A stretch of 64,000 nucleotides of DNA from Gigaspora margarita (Eukaryota; Glomeromycota; Glomeromycetes; Diversisporales; Gigasporaceae). The stretch is taken from positions 31,238 through 95,237 of the forward strand of contig WTPW01000998.1 of NCBI GenBank assembly GCA_009809945.1, given 5' to 3'. The position numbers were made by a program, and so were the translations under genes. This document shows, one piece after another, positions 35,650-46,440 of the stretch. The notes below the pieces were generated by a model. The model was not told the origin of the DNA. It did no database searches and saw only the letters and a list, made by a program, of their open reading frames with translations. Positions within the stretch are counted from its first letter, which is position 1; the number at the start of each line of letters is the position of its first letter.

Positions 35650-36960
35650 GAACAAATTAAAAGATAGTTTGAAAGATGTCAATGGCATTATGAAAATTAA
35701 TTTAGAACCGCATATTACTATTCAAGAATTCAAAATAATTATTAAGTGAGTCATGTAATATAGTATCTTTAATTCATATATAATCCTATAATTACTCTAA
35801 CTTACATATATAAATTTAATTTAATATTAAGATATATTTATGGAGGCTCTGTTTCTTTGAAAAACTTTGATAATCAATTTATTTTTGATCTTATTTTAGT
35901 TGCTGATGAGTTCCTTCTCGAAGAGTTAATTGGATTACTTGAAACTTATTTAATTGAGTCTAAAGCTTATTGGTTACGCACTCATTTTTCTTATGTTTAT
36001 AAAACATGCTTCGAAAATAGTAAACTAGAAGAACTACAAAAATAGAGCAACAACATTTTAGCAAAACATCCAAACATTATTTTTGATTCTGAAGATTTTA
36101 ATTCTCTTAATGAAAATGCATTAATTTTACTTATTAAACGTGATGATTTACAAATAGAAGAAATAAAAATTTGGAATTATATTATAAAGTAGGGAATTGC
36201 ACAAAATCCTAATTTGCCATCTGATTCTGAAGTCTGATGAAAATTTTACAGCTTTAAAGGTTATTCTAAAAAATTGTTTACCATATATCCATTACTTTCA
36301 GATGTCTGCCAAAGATGTTGGAAATTATATATTTCCATATTCTCAAATTCTTGAAAAAAACTTTGGAAAGCTTTGAATAAAAGTCTTCTGTCATCCGACC
36401 ATGAAATTACTTCAACAATTCTACCACCTTGTATTATTTTAAAATTAGACTTACCATCAAGATCAACTGATCCATTTTCAACTGTTATTAATGAAGAACA
36501 TGCAGCTGAAATTGTATCGTGGATTGATAAAAATACCATTACATATAATACAAGAAATAATCTGTATAAATTTAGAGATGGATTTAACTATGAATCATTT
36601 TGGAAGTTATGCAATAAGAAAGCAAATATTGTTACGGTTATAAATGTGAAAGACAATGATAATATTGAAAGAATTTTTGGTGGATGCAATCCAGTTGGAT
36701 GGTATAGTAGTGAATGCAGTTATATTAGTTGTTAGGATAGCTTTATTTTTTTATTAAAAAATGATGCAATCCAAAATTCTATTTTAAGTCGTGTCAAAAA
36801 ACCATCAAATGCTATTTATAATAATAGACATTTGTATGGCATAAATTTTGGTTATTCTCTTGGTATATTTTATGAGAATATAATAGCCAAATCAATGGGT
36901 GCCTACTGTATATAATATTGTCACGGCTAATGAGGAAATTGAAATTTAGGAAAATTGTTC
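35650..36960 (+). pseudogene. BTB-BACK-TLDc domain protein, pseudogene
   Basis: The order is as in the large Glomeromycotina BTB/TLDc families. KLKDSLKDVNGIMKINLE and IQEFKIIIK form the end of a BTB exon. A GTGAGT...TTAAG intron follows at about 35748-35830, then YIYGGSVSLKNFDNQFIFD, then a BACK-like part (WLRTHFSYVYKTCFENS, ENALILLIKRDDLQIEEIKI, GIAQNPNLPSD). The TLDc domain begins CIILKLDLPSRSTDPFSTVI and includes LYKFRDGFNYESFWKLC and IFGGCNPVGWYSS, then SRVKKPSNAIYNN. TAG after ELQK, TAG where KWG is expected, several later stops and frame changes destroy it. The BTB start is missing. Proteins of this type are probably ubiquitin-ligase adaptors, but this copy cannot be functional. Confidence 0.82.
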
Positions 36961-37129
36961 CAATAAATTTTATGATTAAACAGGTGATTCTTAAAATCGA
37001 TTTGTATAAATCAATTAATTTATTCTATGATATAATCAACGATTTGATTAAATCATCAATTGGATCATTTTTTATGGAGATATTCTATACGTATTGGATA
37101 ATTTATTTATTAATTGCTTAGAAATTATT

Positions 37130-39734
37130 GTTAAATGATTACAGTACTAAATAATAATTAATTATTTAATTTATTAATAATGACAATAAAATTACACAAT
37201 TTATCAATAATGATAATAATAATAACACATGCCAATTGAGAATTAACATAAATTCAGAATGATGCGGAACATTATAATAATAAGGGGTTTCAGAATTATA
37301 ATTCATAAATCTTATTTTGATAAAAGAGGACATATTTATTATCAAATAAGATATGTACAAATCAAATCTTATTTATTTTTTAATTAAAATTCGAATACAC
37401 TTATTTATATGATCTTCATTCTATTAAAATCGGTTTTGACTAGTTTAACAAAATAAACCAATTCAAAACTCCCACATTAAATATTTTTTATTAAAAAGTT
37501 AATAAAAATAAATTACTATATCTCATTAAAAGAATATTTGCATTTTATTTATTTATTTTTTTTAATTTTTTTACTTTATTATTATAATAAAATAATTAAT
37601 TACGTTATTAAAATATAAAATAAATCACTATATGCTCGCCTAATTATTATTAATAAATGCTAGCTAAATTTACATATATTAAAAAAATACATTCGATATT
37701 CATATGTATTTTAAATATATGCTTGCCTAAATATTAAATGCTAACTAAATTGTCATATATTAAAAGAACATATTCAGATATTCTTATATATTTTTAATAA
37801 CTTTTGCATTCCCCACGTAGAACATATCAACAATTGTTTTTGGCAACAGCAGGAATTTGGTTGGGTGTCTTGTCTAACCCGAATCTAAAAAGAAGATAAT
37901 ACTACGCATTTTTTTTTTTAAAAAATTAAATTTACCTTTGCAAGTACCACGACTAATGCAGCCCCAACACCTAACAAATGACGGATGCTCCATGACAAGT
38001 CCCAGAAAAGCAAGACAAGAAGAAATTAATATATATTCCAAGTTAGCAGGAAAAAACTCCATACACAAGACCATTATTGAAGAAACTTACCAAGGATGAA
38101 ATCAGACCTGACTGAGCAAGCCAAGACCAATAGAAGAAAACCATACAAGAAATGTATCAAAACCATTGAACCCAGAAATGCTTAACGAAACAAAAAACTT
38201 CAAAACGTGAAGTTAACAAAAGAATGATCACCCTATACCAACGAAGAACCAGATGAAGGCTTATCAAGACTACTCCAGGCACCAGTCTCTGAAGTGAAAA
38301 AAATGACCAGACTATACTAACAAAGACTCCAGCAGAAAACTTTACAATCAGCAAAATCTACATTCACAAGAATGCCGAAACGACGAAACCTAAAGAATGA
38401 ATGAAAAATTGTATAGAACTATAATCTAGAACATCAAAACAATGAATACCAGAAATGGCCCTTACCTTCAAAAACACTTGAATCAACAAAGATCTTGATA
38501 CCAACTACGACAATGAAGTTCACAAAAGAATTAATAATGACGATAGTTCCAAGATCGGTACCCAGCCTGGCCATTGAATCAGCAAAAACACTGTCTAGTC
38601 AAATTACTAAGAACTACAAGAACTAGTGAAAACTACAAAAAGATCGAAATTGTTTTAGCTTAGTATCAGTTGTAATGAGGAATTAGAAAACAACAAAAAA
38701 AAAAAGGGACAAAAAACAAACTACTTATCTACTTCTTTACTTATGATTGTTAGGTGTGTATTAGAGCCAGATCTAGATCTGGGTGTATAAAATGGAGATC
38801 TACAAAGAAAAAAAAAACAGAGAAAAAAATGCAACGAAAAAAANAAATATAATAAATAAAAAAAAAATAAATATAATAAATAAAATAAATAAAAAAATAA
38901 ATATACAGTAATAAATAAAAAAAAAATGAGATCCAGGTCAGGTAGTTAATAAAACCTCTATATACTAATATAAAATAACAAAAAAATTCATCTGGCTGGG
39001 TTACGAGAACCAATTTTGCACAGTCTTACATTGAATATTGGAGTCAATATTATTAACTACAAATTCATCAGATGCTAATTTGTACTCGGGGACAAGTAAG
39101 ATGATCCAATATACAATCAATTGCTAATCAATCACATAATAAAATATTTTAAATGCATATGTTTAACAAACCTTAAAATATTTCCACCCCAATCAACAAC
39201 CATCCCACGATCTGTGTAAATTAATAGCTCTGCAAAGTTTTCCATTTTTTACAAGCAAATTTCTAGTTGCATGATGCTACCATTCATTAATAGTGTGTTT
39301 TAAAAGCACATTAAATTCGAAAATTATTAATTTGGATGTTCAAGTAAAAACTGGCATTACACTTTGCGAGAAAAAGATGAGTGGCAAGCTCAAAGGTAAT
39401 TTACTATATACAAGACGATGTGGGTGCATTCTATATGGTTAATTAAAATTGTTAGGCTTCAAGTTATATATATGATTTCTTACAATAATTGAGTGATAAA
39501 TATATGATTCAGTTTTTTTAACAATAAAAGAATAGCTATAAAATTTCTTTATTATTAATTACTTATCTTAGTCTATTTTGAGTTTCAAAAAAAAAAGAGA
39601 TCTCAGTAAACGCATTATTTTTAAAAAAATTAATAATCAAGACTTTGGCTAGTCAAACATAATACATATGAATTTTATATGATTTTCATATAAAATAACA
39701 ATTTTTGTATTACAATTAAACTTGTGTAATATTT
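37130..39734. other. Non-coding interior of the 4.7-kb element
   Basis: 37130-37800 is AT-rich. 37800-38700 is clearly GC-richer, with no frame I can assign; a short plus-strand stretch HINNCFWQQQEFGWVSCLTR (about 37827) looks coding-like. 38755-39010 contains an A-rich microsatellite between AGATCTAGATCTGGGTG and GAGATCCAGGTCAGG. The rest is AT-rich. Confidence 0.4.
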
Positions 39735-40076
39735 GAGTTGGCCTCTATAATTTTACTAACCCCTAGCTACAACCAAATATACAATGATTAGCCTTGAGTT
39801 CTAGCTGCTCCTAGTGGAGTTTTGTAGTATATATAGATATATTAACTATAGAGTTTTCATAGATTAGAGTTCTTGGAATTTTTGGTATAAAGGATCATCA
39901 GAAAGAGTCCACCAATATTTTTCAAATTATAAATAAATTGTTAAATTAAAAGACTTTTATATATAAACAAAATTAATTATAGAGAGGTACAAACCGTTTT
40001 GTACTAGACTATAATTATAATTTAAAAAAGTTTTATTAGTAGTATATATTAGGATTGTGATATGATTCCCCAAAAG

Positions 40077-40985
40077 TTAGTTCCCTGCTGACTCATTTTC
40101 CTGACACTATATCTCTGACAGAATCTTTCACCTACTGTACTTTTTGTTAACAGAATATTTCCTTGAGATACTATGTTTTTTATAGCTACTTATACTAATA
40201 TCTCATATTTTCGACAAGACATTTCTCTAACATGACATATTTCTAATTTGGCTTTTCTTTGATATTAAGTTTTATTGAATGCACTTTTTCTAACAACCCA
40301 TTTACTGACAATCACATGATAAACATATAATAATATCATTGCTACTAGAATCAAAACAAACTCACCTAAAAATATCCCTTAACTTACTCATTTAATTTTT
40401 TTTTGTATTGAATATAATGATTATTTTTAAACAAAACTTCTAATCAGGAAAAAAAGGACCCTTAACATCTAGTATAGAGGTTATACTTGAAATTTTTCAG
40501 CAAAAACATCTAAAATTTGAGAAGCAAAAAACAGATTTTGGCAATTATCTTGGCATCTAGCAGTCCAATTTGAATGAACTTTTATTTTTTAAAATGAAGC
40601 TCTTAGTAAGGCGCATCTAATAAAAAAAAAAGTTTATTCAATTCTAATTACTGGATTAAAAGTTATTAAAGTAAATAGATTTTGTCATTTTTAGCAAATT
40701 AGCAAAATTGGCCAAAATCCAGTTATGATCTATATGAGAGATGTCCGGGGTCCTGGGAAAGATTTTATCAGAAAAAGAGATATTAGAAATATATCATATA
40801 GGAAAAATGTTTTTTCTAAAATACATCATGTTAGCAAATAACTTTTTGAAAATATGTCTTGTCAAGAAAAGGAGATATCAAAAACATGGTATGTCAAGAA
40901 ATTATTCTGCCAACAGAAAATGCTGTAGATAAAACATTCTGTTAGAAATATAGTATCAGAAAAATGAGCTAGTGGGTAACTAACT
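40077..40985. repeat. Fold-back element containing a nested hAT MITE
   Basis: The arms about 40077-40260 and 40800-40985 are inverted copies (AGTTAGTTCCCTGCTGACTC and its near complement; TGACACTATATCTCTGACAG likewise). The hAT MITE copy C (40455-40754) lies in the loop. Confidence 0.7.
40455..40754. mobile_element. hAT-type MITE family, copy C (300 bp)
   Basis: Third member of the 2734-3031 family. The ends are AGGACCCTTAACATC and the complement of AGGACCCCGGACATC. The flanks GGAAAAAA and GGGAAAGA agree in 6 of 8 positions, so the duplication has decayed or the boundary is slightly off. Confidence 0.8.
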
Positions 40986-41169
40986 TTCAGGAAATCAAGC
41001 TACCATACTATATTAGAGTAGCAATTATTTTACTAAAATCACTTCACAGACACCTTATTTTACTAACAAATTATTCATTAACAAGTTCATTTTATAGACA
41101 GTTCATTTCACTAAAGCTCATTTTGCCAACAAAGTAATTCTGATTATTGTCATTAGGATTAGGGTAGGA

Positions 41170-41862
41170 AGGACCCCAAATAATCTATGAGAGGTTATAT
41201 TTGAGGATCATAGTAAAAATTTTTTTGGTTAGCGGTTCTACTTTGGTATATATTAGCTAAATTTCAAACATCAGATAGCAAGTTTGGTATAGTTTATAGC
41301 TTAACAATTTTTGAAATATAAGCTTTCAAAAAAAAAATTTTGAACTAACATTCTTTAAAAAAAAAACCAAACTGATGCTCTCTATAAAANNNNNNNNNNN
41401 NNNNNNNNNNNNNNNNNNNNNNNNNNNNNNNNNNNNNNNNNNNNNNNNNNNNNNNNNNNNNNNNNNNNNNNNNNNNNNNNNNNNNNNNNNNNNNNNNNNN
41501 NNNNNNNNNNNNNNNNNNNNNNNAAAAAAAAAAAAAAAAAAAAAAAAAAAATGCAGAACTGACACTCTCTAAAAAAACAAAAAAAACAAAAAAAAAAACA
41601 AAATGATGCTCTCTAAAAAAAAAAATAATAAAAGAATTAAAAAAATGTAACTGATGCTCTCTATTTTCATTACCACTTTTCAAGTATAGCATTTAAAAAA
41701 ATCTCCTTTAGCATTCTTTTAAATAAACTTATTTTGCTCATTACCTATTTTCAAATGTAACCTTTTTACCCAATATCTACTTTCAAATACAACCTTCTTA
41801 AAAAAATGGCCCTCCATTAGCGATTTTTCAAATATGACATTATATAGATTATTCGAGGTCCT
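41170..41862. mobile_element. hAT-type element with unresolved A-rich centre
   Basis: The ends are AGGACCCCAAATAATCTATG and the complement of AGGACCTCGAATAATCTATA. The flanks GGGTAGGA and GGGTAGGG agree in 7 of 8. The centre contains GATGCTCTCTA units separated by A runs and includes the assembly gap. The ends share AGGACCCC with the 298-bp hAT family. Confidence 0.72.
41390..41523. other. Assembly gap (134 N) in an A-rich repeat
   Basis: Runs of A and ACTGATGCTCTCTA units flank the gap. Reading frames across it are artefacts. Confidence 0.95.
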
Positions 41863-42055
41863 GGGTAGGGTCAGGGTAAAATTAGGGTTAAAGTTAGTAT
41901 GCTGTATAGAAAAAGCTTGTTGGTGAAATGAGCTTCAGTGAAATGAACTGTTGGTAAAATAAACTTGTCAGTAAATAATTGTTAGTGAAATAGGATGTCT
42001 GTGAAGTGATTTTTGATGAATAATATAGACCCCATATATTAATTTTATGAAAAGC

Positions 42056-43460
42056 CTGTCAACGAAGTGACAGGGCGATCATTATTGCGAGATCAGATGA
42101 CTTTATAACCGGTCATGTGCAGGTTTTGTTTATGTATCCTTTTATGGCTATTCTTTGATTATTGTTGTAATATTTTGTAACTTGTATATACAGGTAATTT
42201 TGGATTTGCATATGATTTTGTAATTCATTTTGTTATGATTATTGCTAGATCGATGATAAGGGTAAGGGATTATGGCTATTGCCAAGTATGGACCAGTGAT
42301 ACAGAAGGAGTATTTAAGGTCAATGATTTTCGAGAAGAAGGTTATCTTTCTTTTTGCTATCGCTCACCTTGTAAAGACTGGCTCTATCACCCTCCCTTAT
42401 CCACCCAAAGTCAAGCAAGTGAAACTGTTGTTATGCCAGGCTCCATGGCTGCATTAGCAGTGCAAGGACCTGATGTTTTTGATATGCCAGGCTCCACGCC
42501 TGCATTAGCAGTGCAAGGACCTGATGTTTTTGTTATGCCAGGCTCCATAGCTGCGTTAGCAGTGCAAGGACCTGATGTTTTTGTTATGCCAGGCTCCACG
42601 GTTAGTAGTGCAAGGACCTGATGTTTTTGTTATGCCAGGCTCCACAGTTGTGTTAGCAGTGCAAGGACCTGATGTTTTGTTTGCTTACGCAACTGTAAGT
42701 GGCAGTATAAGGACCTGTTTTGTACCAGGCTCCATAGCTGCAAGTGGCAGTGCAAGGACCAGAGGTAGTTAGATCTATGACCGCAAATGGCAGTGCAAGA
42801 ACCAGTTGTTGTATTTGGCTCCACAGCTACAAGTAGCAGTGCAAGAACCAGTTGTTGTATTTGGCTCCATGGCTACAAGTGGCAGCGCAAGGACCAGTAT
42901 AATGAAAAGCCTGTCAATGAAGTGACAGGGCATCATTTATGCGAGATCAGATGACTTTATGACTGATCATGTACAGGTTTTGATATGTATCCTTTTATGG
43001 TTATTCTTTGATTATTGTTGTGAGATTTTGTAATTGTTTTTACAGTATGGACCAGTGATACGGGACGTGTATTTAAGGCCAAGAATCTCTGTCTTTTCAC
43101 TATTGCTCGCCTGGCTCTATCACCCTCCCTTACCCACTCGAATTCAAGCAAGCAGTGTTGTTTCTTATGTTATATCAGGCTACACAGCTGCATTAGCAAT
43201 GCCAGGACCTGTAGTATGTATACCTGGCTCCATGGCTGCAAGTGGCAGAGGTAATTGGCTCCTTGGCTGCAAGTGGCAGTGCAAAGACTAGAGGTAGTTG
43301 AATCTGCAGCTGCAAGTGGCAGTGCAAGGACCAGAGGTAGTTGAATCCGTGCTGCAAGTGGCAGTACAAGGACCTGTTGTTGTATTTGGCTTCACAGCTG
43401 CAAGTGACAGTGCAAGGACCAGTTGTTGTATTGGCTCCTCGGCTGCAAGTGGCAGTGCAA
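42056..43460 (+). repeat. Duplicated block with 51-bp tandem repeats
   Basis: Two diverged direct copies: 42056-42895 and 42902-43460. Each begins with a perfect hairpin (CCTGTCA, 6-base loop, TGACAGG), then GCGAGATCAGATGACTTTAT, TATGTATCCTTTTATGG and GTATGGACCAGTGATAC, and ends in repeats of ATGCCAGGCTCCATGGCTGC ... AGTGCAAGGACC. In copy 1 four 51-bp units lie in frame within 42235-42621 and code MPGSMAALAVQGPDVFV-type 17-residue repeats. Later units are ~50 bp and out of frame. TTTTTACAG before GTATGGACC in copy 2 looks like an intron acceptor. Whether anything is translated is unclear. AATAAA signals follow at 43682 and 43703. Confidence 0.75.
42235..42621 (+). CDS. Possible short repeat protein, unknown
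   Basis: A 128-codon frame: a unique N-terminal part (MIIARSMIRVRDYGYCQVW ... DWLYHPPLST) then three and a half 17-residue units MPGS(M/T/I)xALAVQGPDVF(D/V). No signal peptide is visible and no family recognised. Period 51 keeps the frame open by itself, and the second copy of the block has no equivalent frame, so this may be a satellite rather than a gene. Confidence 0.3.
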   Translation: MIIARSMIRVRDYGYCQVWTSDTEGVFKVNDFREEGYLSFCYRSPCKDWLYHPPLSTQSQASETVVMPGSMAALAVQGPDVFDMPGSTPALAVQGPDVFVMPGSIAALAVQGPDVFVMPGSTVSSART

Positions 43461-43939
43461 GGACCATAGAATGAACCTCGCTATACCAGCAGAAACACGT
43501 TACCGATTCTCTTTTCAGCTATGAGAAGATTCAACGGTTTTCCCTCTATATGAAGGCATCATAGGTGTCCATTTCGTTTGCTGTTGTGATGAATGCATGT
43601 CACTATGGTGGAAAATATTATTATGTATATTAGGGCCAATAAGAGTAGCAGCCCTTATCCCATATGTTTTTCAGATTTGTAAATAAAGACGTTCAGTTGG
43701 TTTGAATAAAGTCAACTGATCGAGCAATAATAATATAAAAATTTTAAAATACTTATAAAACTATATAAAAATAATCTATATACTCTTTACTCTTAATATC
43801 TTCTAATTATATTCAATGGTTTGATTTTTTACTAGCTAGTAGTTATTTGCTATAAAATTATAATTAAGTTAAAATACTTTTGTATAGATTTAAACATTAT
43901 TCTATTGTTTAATAAATAATATATTTATATATTTTGTAC
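43461..43939. other. Spacer after the duplicated block
   Basis: 43461-43720 is still CpG-containing and ends with TTCAGTTGGTTTGAATAAAG and CAACTGA (a 7-bp hairpin around AATAAA), which could be a transcript 3' end. The rest is AT-rich. Confidence 0.35.
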
Positions 43940-44125
43940 TCTGTGATATGCTTATATATCATACTCTAATTTGATTGACTAAATTTGTAGATTTTTATTT
44001 TTATAAAAATAGACAAATTATTGTGAAAACTTTTAAATTAGAGTTAGATTAGAAGGTTTTATAGTAAATTCTTAATTTTTTTTGCATTTATATACAAAAT
44101 TTGTGCTAAACAAGTAAAAAGGTTA

Positions 44126-44272
44126 GGGGAGTGACAAAAACCAGATGATTTTTTAAGGATGAGAGGGTAAAAATATTGAAATGATATATAGAAATCTGAC
44201 TAAATTTATATTAAGAAGAAAGAAGGGGGTAGGCCTCTAATAAAAAATAATCAGATGATTAATGACATGACC
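44126..44272. mobile_element. PIF/Harbinger-type MITE family, copy 3 (147 bp)
   Basis: The left end GGGGAGTGACAAAAACCAGA and right end TGATTAATGACATGACC match the family at 3367-3517. The flanks TTA and TTT differ by one base. Confidence 0.8.
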
Positions 44273-45115
44273 TTTATCTTAATAAAATTTAAAGATATTT
44301 GCAATTTTCCATTTTTTAACTCATTGTTTAAAGATTTCTCTAAATTTTATCAAGACAATCTTTTTAATTCAACTAAATAAACTTGTTTAGAAAAGCATTA
44401 TTTATTATCTGATTTTTAGAGTAGGGGCAGGGCCCCTGGAAAATTTTAATATTATTTTTAAAAAATTGGTTTGGTAATGACCAAATATTGTTTTTTATTG
44501 CAATATCAAATTTAGTATTAATTTTACTAAACAAAATATAACTATTGCATATCATATTGATTGATAATTTATTAGAGATGAAATTTTAAAAAGTAATTTT
44601 CAGAGTTGCTATTTAATTTATACTATATATATATTATGGCTATTATATTTATAACTATTTACTTAGAAGACTTATTTCAAATAAATTAATTTGCAAAATA
44701 CAAAAATAATATAAGATCTTTATTATTAAGTTTTAAACTTAATATTTATACTTAACTTTTTGAATAACTTGACTATTATTTTATAAATTTTCTAAATTTT
44801 TACTTAATAGTTAATATTTGTTTTATCAAAATCATGTTATTTGTTATACAATTAAATTTGAATGCACTTGTTCCTGTATGTGAAGTTACATACAAATACC
44901 AAACATAATTGGCAAACAAAAATAGGTAACCAATTAAATTTGCAGATCTATATTGTGTAATCTCATATGCATGAAAAAAGAATAAAATTGTTTTATAATA
45001 TGATATCTAGTAAAAATTGTGATTTATTGTTTTTTAATTTTTTAAAATTTTTTAGAGGCTCTGATAGAGAGGAGGGTCAGAAATTTATCAGGTCCTAATA
45101 GCAGATAACTTTTGA

Positions 45116-46205
45116 TTGGCTAAAATTATTAAAATTATTAAAAATTTTTAAACTTTAATATTAGATAACTTTTAAACTAGTGAATTGTTTTGGATAATTT
45201 TACTATCAACATATTCACCTCAAAGAATGATTCCAATAAGCTTAAAATTATCAAAATCCAATCACAGGATTCTAAGATCACTAGATTTGTATTGCTTTAA
45301 TTATATTATTTTTGTATATATTAAAAATTATTATTAAAGATCTTATAAACTTAAATATTAAATAACTTTTAAACCAGTAATCTGTTTGAATGATTTTACT
45401 ACCAAAATGCTCATCTTAATAAGACGATTCTAATGAACTTAAAATTGTTAAATTCTGATTACAAAATCCAGTGATTATTATAGATTTGTGTTATTTTAAT
45501 ATAAATATATTAAAAATAACACAAATCTATAATGATCACTGTATTCTGTAATCAGAATTATGATTTTAAATTCATTAGAATCATCTCATTGAGATGAGCA
45601 TTTTGGTTGTAAAATCATCCAAAATAGATCACTGGCCCAAAGTTATTAATATTAAAGTTTATAAGATTTTTAATAATAATTTTTAATAGACTATTGCTAA
45701 CTTGCTATCAGACTTATTATATGTAATACCAATCAGATTATAGGATCTTGTGTAATAAAATTAAAAAAAAAATTAAGAAAAAAACTAAAAATCTTTAACT
45801 AACAAAATTTTATTATAAAAACTAGCATTATATTTCTAAGTAAAGTTTCTAGCTTCTAATTTTGCATATAACACACATTCTATTCTAATATAATCTTAAC
45901 TCTAACTCCAACTATTAATAGTAAACTTATTATTTTTAAAAAAAATTATAATTAGGTGATATCACCTTGGGTTAAAATTAGTAAAAAACTTTTTAATATA
46001 TATAAAAATAATATAATTAAAGCAATACAAATATATAATGATCTTTGGATCCTGTGATTGGATTTTGATAATTTTAGACTCGTTGGAATTGTCTTATTGA
46101 GATGAATATTTTGATAGTAAAATAATCCAAAACGGATCACTGGTTCAAAAGTTAATTAATATTAAAGTTTAAGAATTTTTAAATTTTATTAATTTTAGCC
46201 AATCA
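45116..46205. repeat. Palindrome inside a palindrome
   Basis: The outer arms 45116-45310 and 45996-46205 pair (CAAAATCCAATCACAGGAT and others). The inner arms about 45317-45503 and 45508-45690 form a second, nearly loopless palindrome centred near 45506. Inner and outer arms are themselves related (AACTTTTAAACCAGT, ATTTTACTA), as if one fold-back unit had inserted into or duplicated within another copy. Confidence 0.75.
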
Positions 46206-46440
46206 AATTGCAGTATTTGATGATCAGGTAGGGGGGTGAGAGTAGCAAAAAGTCAGGTGAGAAATGATGCTCCCCTTAGCACTAAATTTGCATATAAATA
46301 CAAAAAATTTAATTTTTAAAATTTCATAAACTAATTTCTAATCTAAAGAATTTTAACAAAAATTTTTTATTTTTTTAAAAATAATGATTTGTAAATTTGG
46401 CCAATCAAATTAGAGTGTGATATATAAGCACATCACACTC

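Larger units (their letters stand above)
35058..39765. mobile_element. 4.7-kb element with 9-bp target duplication carrying a gene fragment
   Basis: The ends are TAGGGGTTAGTAAAATTACA and the complement of TAGGGGTTAGTAAAATTATA, running on to GGCCAACT (about 37 bp). The 9-bp duplication GCTACAACC is exact at 35049-35057 and 39766-39774. Nine bases fit Mutator-like elements. No transposase is seen inside. Instead it contains a decayed BTB/TLDc gene (35650-36960) and a GC-richer unidentified block (37800-38700). This is the arrangement of a Pack-MULE, a non-autonomous element that has captured host sequence. The alternative is that the gene fragment arose by separate insertions inside the element. 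Confidence 0.8.
41025..42030. repeat. Fold-back repeat around a hAT-type element
   Basis: The arms at about 41025-41140 and 41900-42030 pair (ATCACTTCACAGACACCTTA, CAGTTCATTTCACTAAAGCT and complements). The loop has been invaded by the element at 41170-41862. Confidence 0.68.
43940..46440. mobile_element. 2.5-kb element with hairpin-forming inverted ends
   Basis: The left TGTGATATGCTTATATATCA, followed by CTCTAATTTGATTG, pairs with its complement at 46395-46440 (about 55 bp). Each end can also fold on itself (TGTGAT...ATCATA; GAGTGTGAT...ATCACACTC). It contains the 147-bp MITE at 44126-44272 and the nested palindromes at 45116-46205. No transposase is seen. Exact ends and target duplication are uncertain (possibly CTC). 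Confidence 0.6.

Noticed and set aside
36261..36539. 92-codon minus-strand frame
   Set aside because: Antisense of the TLDc pseudogene region.
36918..37121. 67-codon frame as a separate gene after the TLDc domain
   Set aside because: Lies in the decaying tail of the BTB/TLDc copy, within the transposon; no independent signal.
37166..37360. Minus-strand frame with LLSLLIN repeats
   Set aside because: Generated by an ATAATGATAATAAT-like microsatellite.
41326..41692. Frames spanning the run of N
   Set aside because: Produced by unresolved bases and A runs.
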